Assembly: GCA_010279815.1 (NCBI GenBank) | Contig: QEOQ01000614.1 | Location: 9,265 to 73,264 of the forward strand | DNA from: Brachionus plicatilis | Taxonomy: Eukaryota > Rotifera > Eurotatoria > Ploima > Brachionidae | Direction of reading: 5' to 3' | DNA length: 64,000 bases | Shown here: positions 36,092 to 47,740 of the stretch, in pieces | Layout of the letters: each line of letters opens with the position of its first letter | How positions within the stretch are numbered: position 1 is the first letter of the stretch | The notes under the pieces: generated by a model | The model's input: only the letters and a program-made list of their open reading frames with translations | Told to the model about the DNA's origin: nothing | Databases searched by the model: none | Program-made: the position numbers and the translations under genes

Positions 36092-37816
36092 ATGTTATTA
36101 TTAGCATCAATTGTTCTAGCCCACGCTGTGCTCACTCTAGCAAAAGATCCTGTATGGATCAACCCAGTAAATCCTAATGACCCCGAAACACTGCCAAGTG
36201 GCGTAGAGAAAAGAGTGCTAATTATTGGTGGTGGCTTGGCAGGTCTAAGTGCCGCTTTAGAATTGGCCGAAAGAGGTTATTCGGTTACAATTAAGGAAAA
36301 ATATGCTCACATTGGTGGCAAACTTTTTTGCGAACCAGTTCAAATTTTAAATCAAACTTTTTACATTGAACATGGTTTTCATGGTAATTTATTTTCATTA
36401 ACTTATTTATGAAAAAATAATTCTTTTTTTTTTTGTTCAATTAGCCTGGTTTTACAACTATTATCAATTTAAAGATATAAGAGAAAGACTTGGCATTGAT
36501 AAAAATTTTAAAAGCTGGGGTGCTGTACATTACATATTCCGTAATTATTTACCAGAAGTAATTTACAGCGAAAGTCCATATCCACTCAATCTTTTGGGCA
36601 TAATATCTCGCAGTCCAAACCTTAAACTTACAGATGCTATTTTGTCCACTTTGTCTCTACCTGATATGTTATTCTATGATTTTGATCACATAAACAAAAA
36701 GTATGACAATATCACTTTTCACGAGTGGGCCATTCAAAAAAAAGTTGCTCAAGATTTCTATGATATAATCATGAAGCCGGCTCTATCAGTTACATTGAAC
36801 GAACCGAAAACATTTAGTGCAGCCGAAATGTTGGCTTTTATTCAAATATACTTTTTGACAAATGCTAAAGCTGACACTCGTCAAGTGGCCAATGTTAACT
36901 ACTATCAAGCTGTTCTAGGACCTTGGACTGATTATCTTAAAAAATTGAATGTCAAGTAGGAAGAAAATAATTTTTATTTAATTAGAAAAAAAAATATTAC
37001 TATTTTTTTTTTTCAAGTATCAAGATGGCCAAAGAGGTGGTAAGTGTTAAAATTGATGAAAAAAGTCTAAATGTGTATGGAAGTGTAGATGCTGATGGCG
37101 ATGACACAACTGTTTATGATTGGGTAGTGATGGCAGCTGAAGTTGGCGCAGTAAAGAAAATATTCAACAATACATTGAAGTATTATCAAAATTCGCCTAG
37201 TGTAAAAAATGTCCTCTCAAATTGTGTTCAAAATTATCTTGGCCACATGAAAGTCTCTCCTGATTATAAAGTAATGAGAGTGTGGTTTGACAAACAATTG
37301 AACAGCAGTGCACCCAATATTTTGGAAACTCCAGACTTTGCTCCCATAAATCTAGTAGCTCAGTATCATTTGTTGGAAGAGGAATTTTCAGTTTGGGCTA
37401 ACAAAACCGGCGGATCTGTCATAGAATTTCATTGCTATACATGGAGCTCTTATTTTAGTGCAAATGCAAGCGATGACCAAGTATGGTCTCTAATCACTCC
37501 TACGGTCAAACAAATTTATCCAGAAATTTTCGACAGAAATTTCAAAGTTTTGGCCTATCATGTCAACAGTTTTGAAAATTTTGGCTCTTTCGAAAAAGGC
37601 CTCCTTCAATACAGACCTTTTGTGGACACTTTTTCAAAAATTAATTTGAAAAATATTTATCTAGCTGGCGATTGGGTACGTACCGACTATCCAAGCGCCT
37701 TAATGGAAAGAGCTGTTTCGACCGGACGTGAGGCTGCTAATCAAATACTGCTCCAAGATCGAGTTAAACAAGTTCCTTTGCTTGTGGTCAACAAAAAAGG
37801 TCCTGGTTTATTTTAA
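36092..37816 (+). CDS. FAD-dependent amine oxidase/desaturase-like protein
   Basis: Exons 36092-36383, 36445-36955 and 37018-37816, GT-AG with matching phases, give 533 residues. A hydrophobic N-terminus (1-17) looks like a signal peptide. The Rossmann FAD motif VLIIGGGLAGLSAALELAERGYSV... lies at 42-65 (GGGLAG 46-51, acidic residue at E69), and the C-terminal FAD-closing motif with LAGDW, SALMERAVSTGREAA lies at about 480-512. This is the flavin amine-oxidase/phytoene-desaturase fold (monoamine and polyamine oxidases, carotenoid desaturases). The HGFHxWFYNYYQFKDI stretch recalls the CrtU-type carotenoid desaturase branch more than monoamine oxidases. The substrate is unknown. The signal peptide points to the secretory pathway, unlike mitochondrial MAO. 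Short introns show it is resident in this genome whatever its ultimate origin. Confidence 0.8.
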
Positions 37817-39002
37817 GCCTTGTCTATTTGTTTTAGAAATACTTGATTATCAAATTTAATAATTCATTATCATATCTAGACACTTTATTTTTGAATTTTT
37901 TTTTTTTTTGATAAATAAATTTGTTTGCTCATCAATTTTTGGATTTTTTGGTTTGATTATTTTGATAAAAAAAAAAACAACTTCATAAAAATTACATAAG
38001 ATGAATTCTACTTAATAGTCTTGCATAAAATAATCTATGCATTTTGATTTCTATTCAACAAAAATATCTAAATATTTTTCAATTTATGAAGAGACGCGTC
38101 TATTGAACAATTTGATTATGAAGCTACCAATACTCAAAATAAAAATCTTTTTCTGAATCTCTTAATGGCCATATGGTATCAACTAATCGAGAGGTTTTTA
38201 AAATTACTTTTTAAACTAAATTCATTCTTTCTATGCAAACAAACATCGTCAAAATCGTTATGTTTTTAATAAAAAAAAAATTCTTATTTCTCATAGAGTT
38301 TGTTATTTTTTTTTCATTTTTAGTTCAACATAAAATTTCAGATGCTGTTTTGATTTTTCTATTTAAAAAAAAAACAATCATAATTTAAATTAATCTCAGT
38401 AGAAATTTTTGAAAAAATATTATTCACGAATTGTTCCTCACTGGGTATTTTTTTTCGAAATCAAAATACAAAAAAAAATCAAAGATAATATTTTAAAAAC
38501 ACTCTAAAAATTCAATTGAAAACTTTATCTAAATAATTTTTATCTTCAGCTGACCGAGTAATGCTAAACCTGTGTGTAACTAATGAAATATGCTTTTGAA
38601 GCATCTTGTTCGCTTAAAGACTTACAAAAAAAGAAATATTCGGAAATTTGTTTTTCTAAATTTAGAAGGTTATTAAAAGAAAATCTCGCTTGGGAATAAT
38701 TTAGAAAATAGAGAAAAAAACATTATTTGCATTTTTTTTAATTTTTTTCGAAATCCTTGAGAAAAACTTGAATAAAAGTCAAGAAAATTTTCAACTAATT
38801 TTGCTTTCATTGTCAAATAAAATATTTCAATTTAAGTTAAATAATGAATTCGTTAAGACGCTTGTTTGAATTTGTTAAGTAATTAAGTTTTATACAAGCT
38901 ATTTTTAAAATAATTATCCAAGTTTTAGCCAAAAAAATACAAAAATGGTAGCATTTAAATAACACTCGAATATTTGCATTTGTTCTCATTTTTTCTATCA
39001 AA
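37817..39002. other. Intergenic, no feature seen
   Basis: AT-rich spacer between two plus-strand genes. No repeat or ORF worth calling; a possible poly(A) signal AATAAA is near 37914. Confidence 0.5.
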
Positions 39003-39032
39003 ATGCTAGAGTTGCTCTTGCACCCGAGTTGA
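39003..39032 (+). promoter_or_regulatory. Short upstream ORF before RPE start
   Basis: An ATG opens a 9-codon frame (MLELLLHPS) that ends in TGA only 4 nt before the epimerase ATG. If it is inside the mRNA leader it could lower or condition initiation at the main start. The transcript start is not known. Confidence 0.35.
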
Positions 39033-39036
39033 ACCA

Positions 39037-39705
39037 ATGATCGGACCGTCAATTCTCAACGCAGACTTGTCTATTCTAAGAGATGAATGCAAAAATCTTT
39101 TGGAATCAGGAGCGGACTATTTGCATTTGGACGTAATGGACGGTCACTTTGTGCCCAATTTAACTTTTGGTCATCCTGTTGTTAAATGTCTCAGGTCGCA
39201 TATTAAAGACGCATTCTTTGACATGCACATGATGGTCGATCAGCCCGAAAAATGGATCAAAGACATGCACGAGTCGGGAGCCACTCAGTTTACATTTCAT
39301 TTAGAAGCAACACAGCAACCCGAGGAATGCATACGAAAAATTAAAGAGACCGGGATGAAGGTTGGTCTGGCAATTAAGCCAAAAACTGAAGTAAAAGATT
39401 TGCTACCATTTATTAATGACATTGACATGGCATTGATAATGACTGTTGAGCCTGGCAAGGGTGGACAATCTTTTATGGGTGACATGATGCCAAAAGTTAA
39501 ATTTCTAAGAGACAAATTTCAATACTTGAATATTGAAGTCGATGGAGGCGTCGGTCCAGCCAACATAAATGTATGTGCAGATAATGGTGCGAACATGATT
39601 GTAGCTGGTACTTCGATTATAAAAAGCCCAAATCGTAGTGAAACGATATCATTGCTTAAAAAAGCTGTCAGTGATTCAATTAATTCAAAAAATAAAAGTC
39701 AATGA
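39037..39705 (+). CDS. RPE: Ribulose-phosphate 3-epimerase
   Basis: This intronless gene encodes a 222-residue cytosolic enzyme interconverting D-ribulose 5-phosphate and D-xylulose 5-phosphate in the non-oxidative pentose phosphate pathway. It is a TIM barrel aligning over its whole length with animal RPE (about 228 residues). Metal ligands are present: H30 and D32 in LHLDVMDGHFVPN, H64 in FDMHMMV, and D169 in IEVDGGVG; S5 (PSILNADL) and the glycine-rich phosphate loop (VEPGKGGQ, 137-144) are also there. The ATG at 39037 gives the normal N-terminus IGPSILNADL, although the human protein has five more residues. No close neighbour shares its strand within 1.2 kb. Confidence 0.96.
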   Translation: MIGPSILNADLSILRDECKNLLESGADYLHLDVMDGHFVPNLTFGHPVVKCLRSHIKDAFFDMHMMVDQPEKWIKDMHESGATQFTFHLEATQQPEECIRKIKETGMKVGLAIKPKTEVKDLLPFINDIDMALIMTVEPGKGGQSFMGDMMPKVKFLRDKFQYLNIEVDGGVGPANINVCADNGANMIVAGTSIIKSPNRSETISLLKKAVSDSINSKNKSQ

Positions 39706-41862
39706 AAACATTATTAATTAATTTTTGATTTTAATTTATTTGTTCGAGATTAGAATAAAAAAATTGAGTATGTATACTGTTTGGTTCATTGAGATTTAAT
39801 TTGATTATAAATTAGAAATTAAAATTTTGTTTACATTAGAAAATAAAGATTTAAATGAAAAACATTAGAATAGAATTTTTTAGAAAACGCATTTTTGAAT
39901 TGCTTGAATATCATTAACAAATAAATTCTGTATTAAACTTTTTTTTAATGGAAATTGTGTTTTTAAATCAAATTTTAAAAATAAATGAATCTCAATATAA
40001 CATAATATAAAATAATTAAACTAAAATGAAATGTTAACATTATTATTTTTATTGTACTCACATTATTTAGATGTTTTGTTTTTTTGTTTAGACTTAATAA
40101 CAAAGCTTTATTTTTACCAAATTTTTATCTATCTATTAATGTTTTTAAAACAAATGTAAAATTAATTTTGATATAATTTTTGATAATGAAAAAGCTAAAT
40201 TTTTTTAGTAAAAAATGCTCTTAACAAGAAAATTGATTATTGCTCACCTAACAAAAAAAGGTTGTTTTCGCATCAGCTAACTCATTTGTTTAAAATTTCC
40301 ATAAATTTGATATTCAATTGAAGAATACAATTTCTTTGCTTTGCTATTATGTCATCTAATTTTAAGATTTAAAGCTATTACCTTTCACTTTTTTATTGAT
40401 CATTTTAATTTTTTTTCATTTTAATTCACTAATACACTCTTGGATTTATTTTATTTTTGTTTATTTGTGTCGAACTTAAACTCCTTCAGATTAGAAAAAA
40501 AAGATTAGAATCAAAATTCAAAAATAAAGTAAAATTTAAAAAGAATTAAAAAGAAGATATTTAAGAAAATCAAAAAAGAATCAAATGGGACCCATTTGAA
40601 TTGATGATGATCAAGATTCCATACATGCAAATCATTTCTCCTCTTCAATGTAAAATAAGGATAAAAATTATTTAATAAAGATAAACATCTTTGAATAAAA
40701 CCAAGAATGACAAACCTGATTGAATTTGAAATAAAAAATTTCAGAAATAAATTAATAATAATTAAAATTAAATTCGGCATTGTGAATTTTGGTACAAAAA
40801 TCAAAAAAAAAAATATTAAAAGTGCCAAACTTAAGTTCTGAAGGGCCAAAAAATTTTCTGCAAATTGTAGCAACTGATATGTCCTTTGTTTTGATTCTGC
40901 AAAATTCTGCAAAATTCAGAACATTGTGAATTTTAGGACAAAAAACAAATACAAATATAAAAAACGCCAGAACTTTAATCTGAACCGACTAAAACATGTT
41001 TTGTAAATTGTAGCATTGATACATCCTTTTTACCACCACTTAAAGTTGAATTGGATTTTTAATAAAATATAATATCCCAAATTTAGTATTTTCTTAGTTT
41101 TGCAGAGTTTTGCAGAATCAGTATATCGGTGGTACAAAGGATGTATCAGTGATACAATTTACAGAAAATGTGTAAGTCCTTCAGAACTTAAGCTTTGGAA
41201 TTTTTTATATTTTGTTTTTGTTTTTTGTACCAAATTTCACAATGCCATTAAATTCTTTGGTTTACCATTTAAAAATTTTTAAACTTAAATTTAAATTTTC
41301 TTTTCGAAAAAAATTCAACTTATTCATTATTAATGATTTCAATATCATGGACTCATTTCGATTAATTCAAGCTCTATTTTATGTCTTTCTTAATTTAATT
41401 TTGTATTCCATTTATTTATTATGATCTGTACATTGTCCTCATTATTAAATAGACAACTATTAATTTCTTTCTTTATATTAGGAGATTTATGTACTTCTAG
41501 CTACCATCTCAAGAGTTAGGTAAATAAAAAAAATAATTAGAACTAATTATCACTTGACACTTTAAATATCTTCTGGTAGTAGATATTTAAAGCTAGTTTA
41601 AACGCAACAAAAAAATTCAAAAATTATTTTGTATTTTTTAACTTTTTTTATGTAAAATAATTTCAGTTTTTTCTTAGAAAAAAATACTTGAATTTAAAAA
41701 ACTTTTATTATGGATAAAAAATTTTATCAAACTTAATTAATCAAGAACAACTACAACATTCTTCTATATAATAAATACTATTTTAATCTAATCAGAGAGC
41801 TTCTAATAAATAGAAATTTCTGATCATAATTAAAAGAAAAATAATAGATTATTCACAAATTT
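39706..41862. other. Intergenic with an inverted/direct repeat cluster
   Basis: AT-rich space between converging genes (RPE on plus, katanin on minus). Apart from the repeat cluster at 40776-41248 nothing is recognisable. ORFs within the repeat (for example 40511-40912 on minus) are low-complexity and were not called. Confidence 0.55.
40776..41248. repeat. Three-copy repeat: two direct, one inverted
   Basis: Copies of about 115-120 bp: A at 40776-40890 (+), B at 40921-41040 (+) and C at 41129-41248 (-). Shared blocks include CATTGTGAATTTTGG, a TTAAGTTCTGAAGG-like core, CTG(C/T)AAATTGTA and (A/G)TATCCTTTGTACC-like ends. A TTCTGCAAAA motif sits between A and B and is inverted before C. The arrangement resembles a foldback element with a duplicated left arm. 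Confidence 0.6.
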
Positions 41863-43275
<1,413 letters not shown>

Positions 43276-43513
43276 TTAGATTTTTTTGTTAATTCTCTTC
43301 ACATTCTAAATTTTTGAACAATTTTTCCAACTTAAATAAGTTAAACAAAAATTCATGCTTAGAAAATTCTATGACTGCCAAAATGTTTGAATCTATTCTA
43401 AAATCATCACAGTGAATAAATTTTTTTAGCAAATCAAAATTTTTACTTTTAAAATTTCTAGAAGCGAGAAAAAAATTTCCATAATAAAATTTAAAAATAA
43501 AAAATTTCCAATT

Positions 43514-44578
43514 TTATTTTATTTTTCTAAATTTAGCCAAAAAACCCTGCCAATAATTAAAATACAGTCCACCTCGTTTATATTTTTCATTAAAACGATC
43601 TTCTAGACGAGATGTCCATGCCAAAGGAAAATTATTAGCTTTTATTTTTCTCAATTCCCAAAGTCTATTCGCCGGTTCCATTACCAATTCTTGTTCCAAA
43701 GCCAAATTTTTTTCCAATACACCATTTAAACAGCAAATTATTTGAGTTAAATGCATCGCATTGATGACCACAACTCCATCTTTTTTGAGCATTTTATACG
43801 CTTGCTCAATGCCCAAATCTAAATCAGCCATGTCCAAATAAATTGCATCATAGTACTCATTCATTTGTTGCGCCCAGCGATTGTCACTATTAAAATCCAT
43901 AAAACCAAATTTTACATTTTCTGGCCATTTTTCTTCTGCTGACAAATCATGCGACTCTTTCCATTCCATAAAGCATTTTTTTCCTTTTTGACACTTCATT
44001 TTACTTATGTCAAAAGTGTGCAAGCATCCATCTTTACCCAATCTTTCACTCAAAAATAAACTCATTGATCCGGACCCAGTTCCACATTCTAGCACTTTTG
44101 ATTTTTTACCAATTTCGAGCAGCAAAGGCACAAGAGTCACAATGGAAAAATGAGACGAAACTGCTTGTTGTTCTTTCAAACTTATGTATTCGTAGAGACT
44201 GGGTCTTCGAAAGTCAACAATGCGATTTCCTAATTCAAAAGAGACTCGTTGATTTAGAGAAGATTTGTGAATAATGTGTTCATGAAATATGTCAATTAGC
44301 TTGGTTCTGAATATGCCATTTTGTTCAAGTTTAAACAATCGACAAGATTGCTTCATGTATTTGTTTCGTTTGTCAAAAATTTTGGCCACAACCAACTCAT
44401 TTAATTTAAATGGTTTTGTTTGATCAGGTTGACGAAGAGTCAAATCTAGCGAGTCTAAGTCGATGTCTGGTTTGGGTAAATTTTCTTTTTCAATTAGCAA
44501 ATTAGAGCTAGTTGTATAGAAATTTTTATTAATAAACAAAAAATAAATTTTATTTAATAATTTAAGATTATTTTTCAT
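43514..44578 (-). CDS. TRMT61B: tRNA (adenine58-N1)-methyltransferase, mitochondrial type
   Basis: An intronless gene of 354 residues starting at ATG 44578. The N-terminus MKNNLKLLNKIYFLFINKNF is basic, hydrophobic and free of acidic residues, as expected of a mitochondrial presequence. A Rossmann methyltransferase domain follows a TRM61-type N-terminal barrel: VDFRRPSLYEYI (121-132), SAM motif I VLECGTGSGSMSLF (162-175), then WPENVKFGFMDF and YLDMADLDLG with the motif IV aspartate. Late features (INAMHLTQI, LWELRKIK) fit the mitochondrial homotetrameric TRMT61B more than nuclear TRMT61A, including the ESHD-xxx-EKWPENV segment. It makes m1A58 in mitochondrial tRNAs and m1A in mitochondrial rRNA. 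An in-frame ATG 20 codons earlier (44638) lies inside the last exon of SDHAF3; the later ATG gives the better targeting signal. The first 11 nt overlap the end of SDHAF3. Confidence 0.88.
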   Translation of the reverse strand: MKNNLKLLNKIYFLFINKNFYTTSSNLLIEKENLPKPDIDLDSLDLTLRQPDQTKPFKLNELVVAKIFDKRNKYMKQSCRLFKLEQNGIFRTKLIDIFHEHIIHKSSLNQRVSFELGNRIVDFRRPSLYEYISLKEQQAVSSHFSIVTLVPLLLEIGKKSKVLECGTGSGSMSLFLSERLGKDGCLHTFDISKMKCQKGKKCFMEWKESHDLSAEEKWPENVKFGFMDFNSDNRWAQQMNEYYDAIYLDMADLDLGIEQAYKMLKKDGVVVINAMHLTQIICCLNGVLEKNLALEQELVMEPANRLWELRKIKANNFPLAWTSRLEDRFNEKYKRGGLYFNYWQGFLAKFRKIK

Positions 44579-44987
44579 ATCCAGTTGTTTCTTTAAATAA
44601 TTTGTACAATTGATGTACTTGATTTTCGTTGAATTCATCTAAACGTTGTTCACCTAGATCTTGACCGATTGTTTGCTTAAATTTTGGATTCACTTGTTTC
44701 ATTAGAATTTGAACATAATTCTAAATTTGTAGAAGTATTTAAATTTTTGTACTTTTTTTTTTATAAAAAAAAATAATTTCAAAACTTACAGCCCATTCGT
44801 TCATAAACTTAGTTGTCTGCTCTGGATTAGCACTTTTGTGTAGTTTAAATTCGTTTCTTACATAACTATCACCGACTGATTTTAACTCGGGCGGAAGACT
44901 TTTGTGCAAACGAAATATTATCTTATACAAACGCTTCACTGTCTCTTGATGTTGTTTGGAAACAAACATCATCACTTTTTCAGACAT
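44568..44987 (-). CDS. SDHAF3: Succinate dehydrogenase assembly factor 3 (LYR protein)
   Basis: Exons 44987-44790 and 44720-44568, joined in phase 0 over a 69-nt GT-AG intron, give 116 residues (human: 125). The sequence has the ACN9/LYRM10 signature: a LYR-type L20-Y21-K22 near the start of helix 1, then RLHKSLPPELKSVGDSYVRNEF and EQTTKFMNEWA, and a C-terminal helix ENQVHQLYKLFKE. SDHAF3 is a mitochondrial matrix chaperone that helps insert or protect the iron-sulfur clusters of the SDHB subunit of complex II. Its final codons, GATATGAAAAATAA, contain the ATG of TRMT61B in another frame, so the two genes overlap by 11 nt. That leaves no room for a separate TRMT61B leader outside SDHAF3 coding sequence. 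Confidence 0.92.
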
Positions 44988-47740
44988 GATTTTAGTTTAA
45001 GTTTAAATGGATTAAATAATTTTTTTAGAAAATAAATTTTATTATTTTTATTTTCATACATTAAATGAATATTGGAGCAAATAAACATTCCATTTTACTT
45101 AAGCGTCTGTAATCAATTACATAACTTACAAATTTAAAATCGACTATCTAATTTAATTATTGTTTTTTCTTAAATATTCAATGAGGGTTCCTATAAGTCC
45201 ATTTTAATTTTATCAAATTAAAAAATTGACACTTATACAATACATCAATTAAAATAGTTAATTTATTAAAAATAAGTTATTTAATTTTTGTGCTCATTTT
45301 GATATTATTTTGATCATTTTTTTTTATTTTTTAAAAATTGACAAATGTTTCCCAATTTTTACTGATTTTTATTCGAATAATTTTTGATAATAAAAAAAGT
45401 TTAAATTTTCTCAAATAATTATTTGAATTTTGTTTTTAAATATATTTTAATGAAAAATTCAAGCTTTGATTGATTGTTTAAAACACCATAATTTTAAGCA
45501 TTTTATTTCAAATAATATTTTTTAGCTTTTTTTATAATTTAAATTAAGTTTCTTAAAAAAATTAGTAAATTCTACGTTTTAGAATTATTATAGATAAAAA
45601 TATAATCGCAAACAGTAGACAAACAAGTTGAACTAAACTTCAATTTTTTTTATAAAGTTATCTTGTTTATGAAAGATAATAAATTCAAAAATTTTAGTAT
45701 TCGAATTACTTTGATGTTATTTGAACAACAAAATTTTTTTTTTGTATTTAAATTTCATCTCTTTAAAAATTTGAAGCCAAATATTGACACCAAAGTAAAC
45801 TTAAATTTTTTGTGGTTGTTTTATTTAATTGTCATTAATCTTAATGATTCAAAAATGGAAATTTTGATTCATTTTTTTTTAAAAGATAAAGATCCGCAAT
45901 TAAAATACAAGTCAAACAAGCAAAAAGCTAAACCGGATGCTATTTTAAAAAAAGATAAAATTTTTTTGTTCAGATTAATTTTTCTAATGAGTTTTATCGA
46001 AAGATAAAAATATCAATCAAAATTTAAAAAAAAAAAAAGAATAAAAAGAAAACACACGATTTCGTTTTTTTTTTTTTTTACTTTTTTAATAAAGTTCGCT
46101 TGCTTGGTTTCTTGTAAATCTTAAGGTTTTTTTAATAGAATTAAATGTCTGGCTTTGATTGTTATTTTTGTAAAATATTTGTAACGTATAGACTCAAATG
46201 TTGATGCTAATTTAAAATATTAAAAAAATACTTGTACGGTATTGATAGAGAAAAGAATGATTTAAAAAAAATTAATTATAAACCAAATAATAAGATTTTT
46301 TAGAATAACCTATTATTGCAAAGATGCACTTTGCTTTTCAAATGATTACTTTCAAAGGGACTCAATTAAAAACAATACTTTTGAAGAAAAAAAAATCAAG
46401 CTATTAAAATTTAAAGTTTTAGAAACAAAATCAGAATTATTACGTAATCTAATCAAGTTGAGTCATATTTGATTTGATGTTGAACAAAATAAATGATTAG
46501 AAAATGAAGAAATTTTTCAAATGCTAAATCACAATGCTAGCTAAAACTTAGCATGTAGCCTTTCTAGAGAGAGTTTAATTTTTTTTTTTTTTATCAAATA
46601 TCATATTTATTAATATTATTTTATAAGTTCATTTTATCTAATCCAATCGATGGATTCGAGGCGATTTCAACTAAATTGTATCTTTTTTGTTTTTGTGTAG
46701 TATTTTCTCGCTGTTGGCCTGGTTCAATCAACCATTCTACTTAATCTCTCTTTAATTAAAATATATCGAGGTCAGATAATCTTTGTCTTTATGAACGAAC
46801 CAAACATCAAACTCAGAATTCAAATAAGAGACGACTCACTCTTAATCATGACATGACGAGAAGCAATTCATGTCTAATAGATTGAGTTTTTCTTTTCTTT
46901 TTTAAATTCTATTCAACAAAATAATTTTAGACAGGTAATAAAATAAACATAAAAAATCTAAGTTAGTCATCTCATATACTTGAGTTCTAGGACATTAATA
47001 AAAAGTTTAAAATAATAATTTAGAATATAAAAGATTACGTTTGCAATCAAAAAAGTCTGTAATTAATTATCTTAAAACAACTTCAAGATCAAAAGTTTTG
47101 TTGAGTTATTTTGATTTTTTTTTTATTGTTTTCTATTGTCACTTGTCATTTGAGCTTGGAATTTTATTTTGTAATTTTAATTATGATAATATTTTTTGGA
47201 TATAAGTTGCACCCGGAGTGAGTGAGTGAGTGAGTGAGTGAGCGAATGGGCATTTAAGGTCGACTTTGGAAGCTTGATGATAAAATTGATTTTTAATTAA
47301 TTATTTGTGTCATTAGCCGTGCAAATATTTGGCAACAAAATGCGTCAAGTCCCAACACCCACAAAACCAATAGCAAATAGAAAAAAAAAACTAGGATTTG
47401 TAACAACAAATTTTGCAATCAGAGCATCAAAATGATTTTGAAAATTTTAGCATGTCCCAATACATTTTGTCAATTTTAACTTTCAATGACAATAATAATA
47501 ACATTAATAATAATAATAAGTTAATTTCGAATTTATCTCATTCAAAAAACGAAACAACAACACCAAAAAGATTGTTCAAAATTTTCCTATTGATTTTCTC
47601 TCTTGTTTCACTTGTTCGTCGCATTAGCATAAAATTCACCTGGCAACCCGTACAATTCAGCTACTCTTAGCTTTTTTAAAAAAAAAAAAAAAACCTAGCT
47701 TTTTAAAAATTTAGATTTAGCTAAATGACTCATAAGTAAA
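44988..47740. other. Divergent intergenic region, SDHAF3 to myosin V
   Basis: It contains the promoters of SDHAF3 (leftward) and myosin V (rightward). Most is AT-rich filler. A tetranucleotide repeat (GAGT)n is at 47216-47243. ORFs at 45663-46007 and 47452-47670 are low-complexity (Lys/Phe or poly-Asn); the second lies just before the myosin start and may be an upstream ORF in its leader. Confidence 0.5.
47216..47243 (+). repeat. (GAGT)n microsatellite
   Basis: About seven tandem GAGT units, roughly 500 bp upstream of the myosin V start codon, in a locally GC-richer patch that could be near a transcription start. Confidence 0.8.

Noticed and set aside
40511..40912. 133-codon minus-strand ORF
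   Set aside because: Hydrophobic low-complexity frame lying over the repeat unit at 40776-40890; no coding evidence.
41212..41424. 70-codon plus-strand ORF
   Set aside because: Lies in the inverted copy of the same repeat and shares its composition; not a gene.
44579..44638. N-terminal extension of TRMT61B by 20 codons
   Set aside because: These bases are coding for SDHAF3 in another frame, and starting at 44578 gives a better mitochondrial presequence.
45663..46007. 114-codon Phe/Lys-rich ORF
   Set aside because: Composition is what random AT-rich DNA gives; no domain or conserved motif.
47452..47670. 72-codon ORF with poly-Asn just before myosin V
   Set aside because: Low complexity; at best a long upstream ORF in the myosin leader, not an independent gene.
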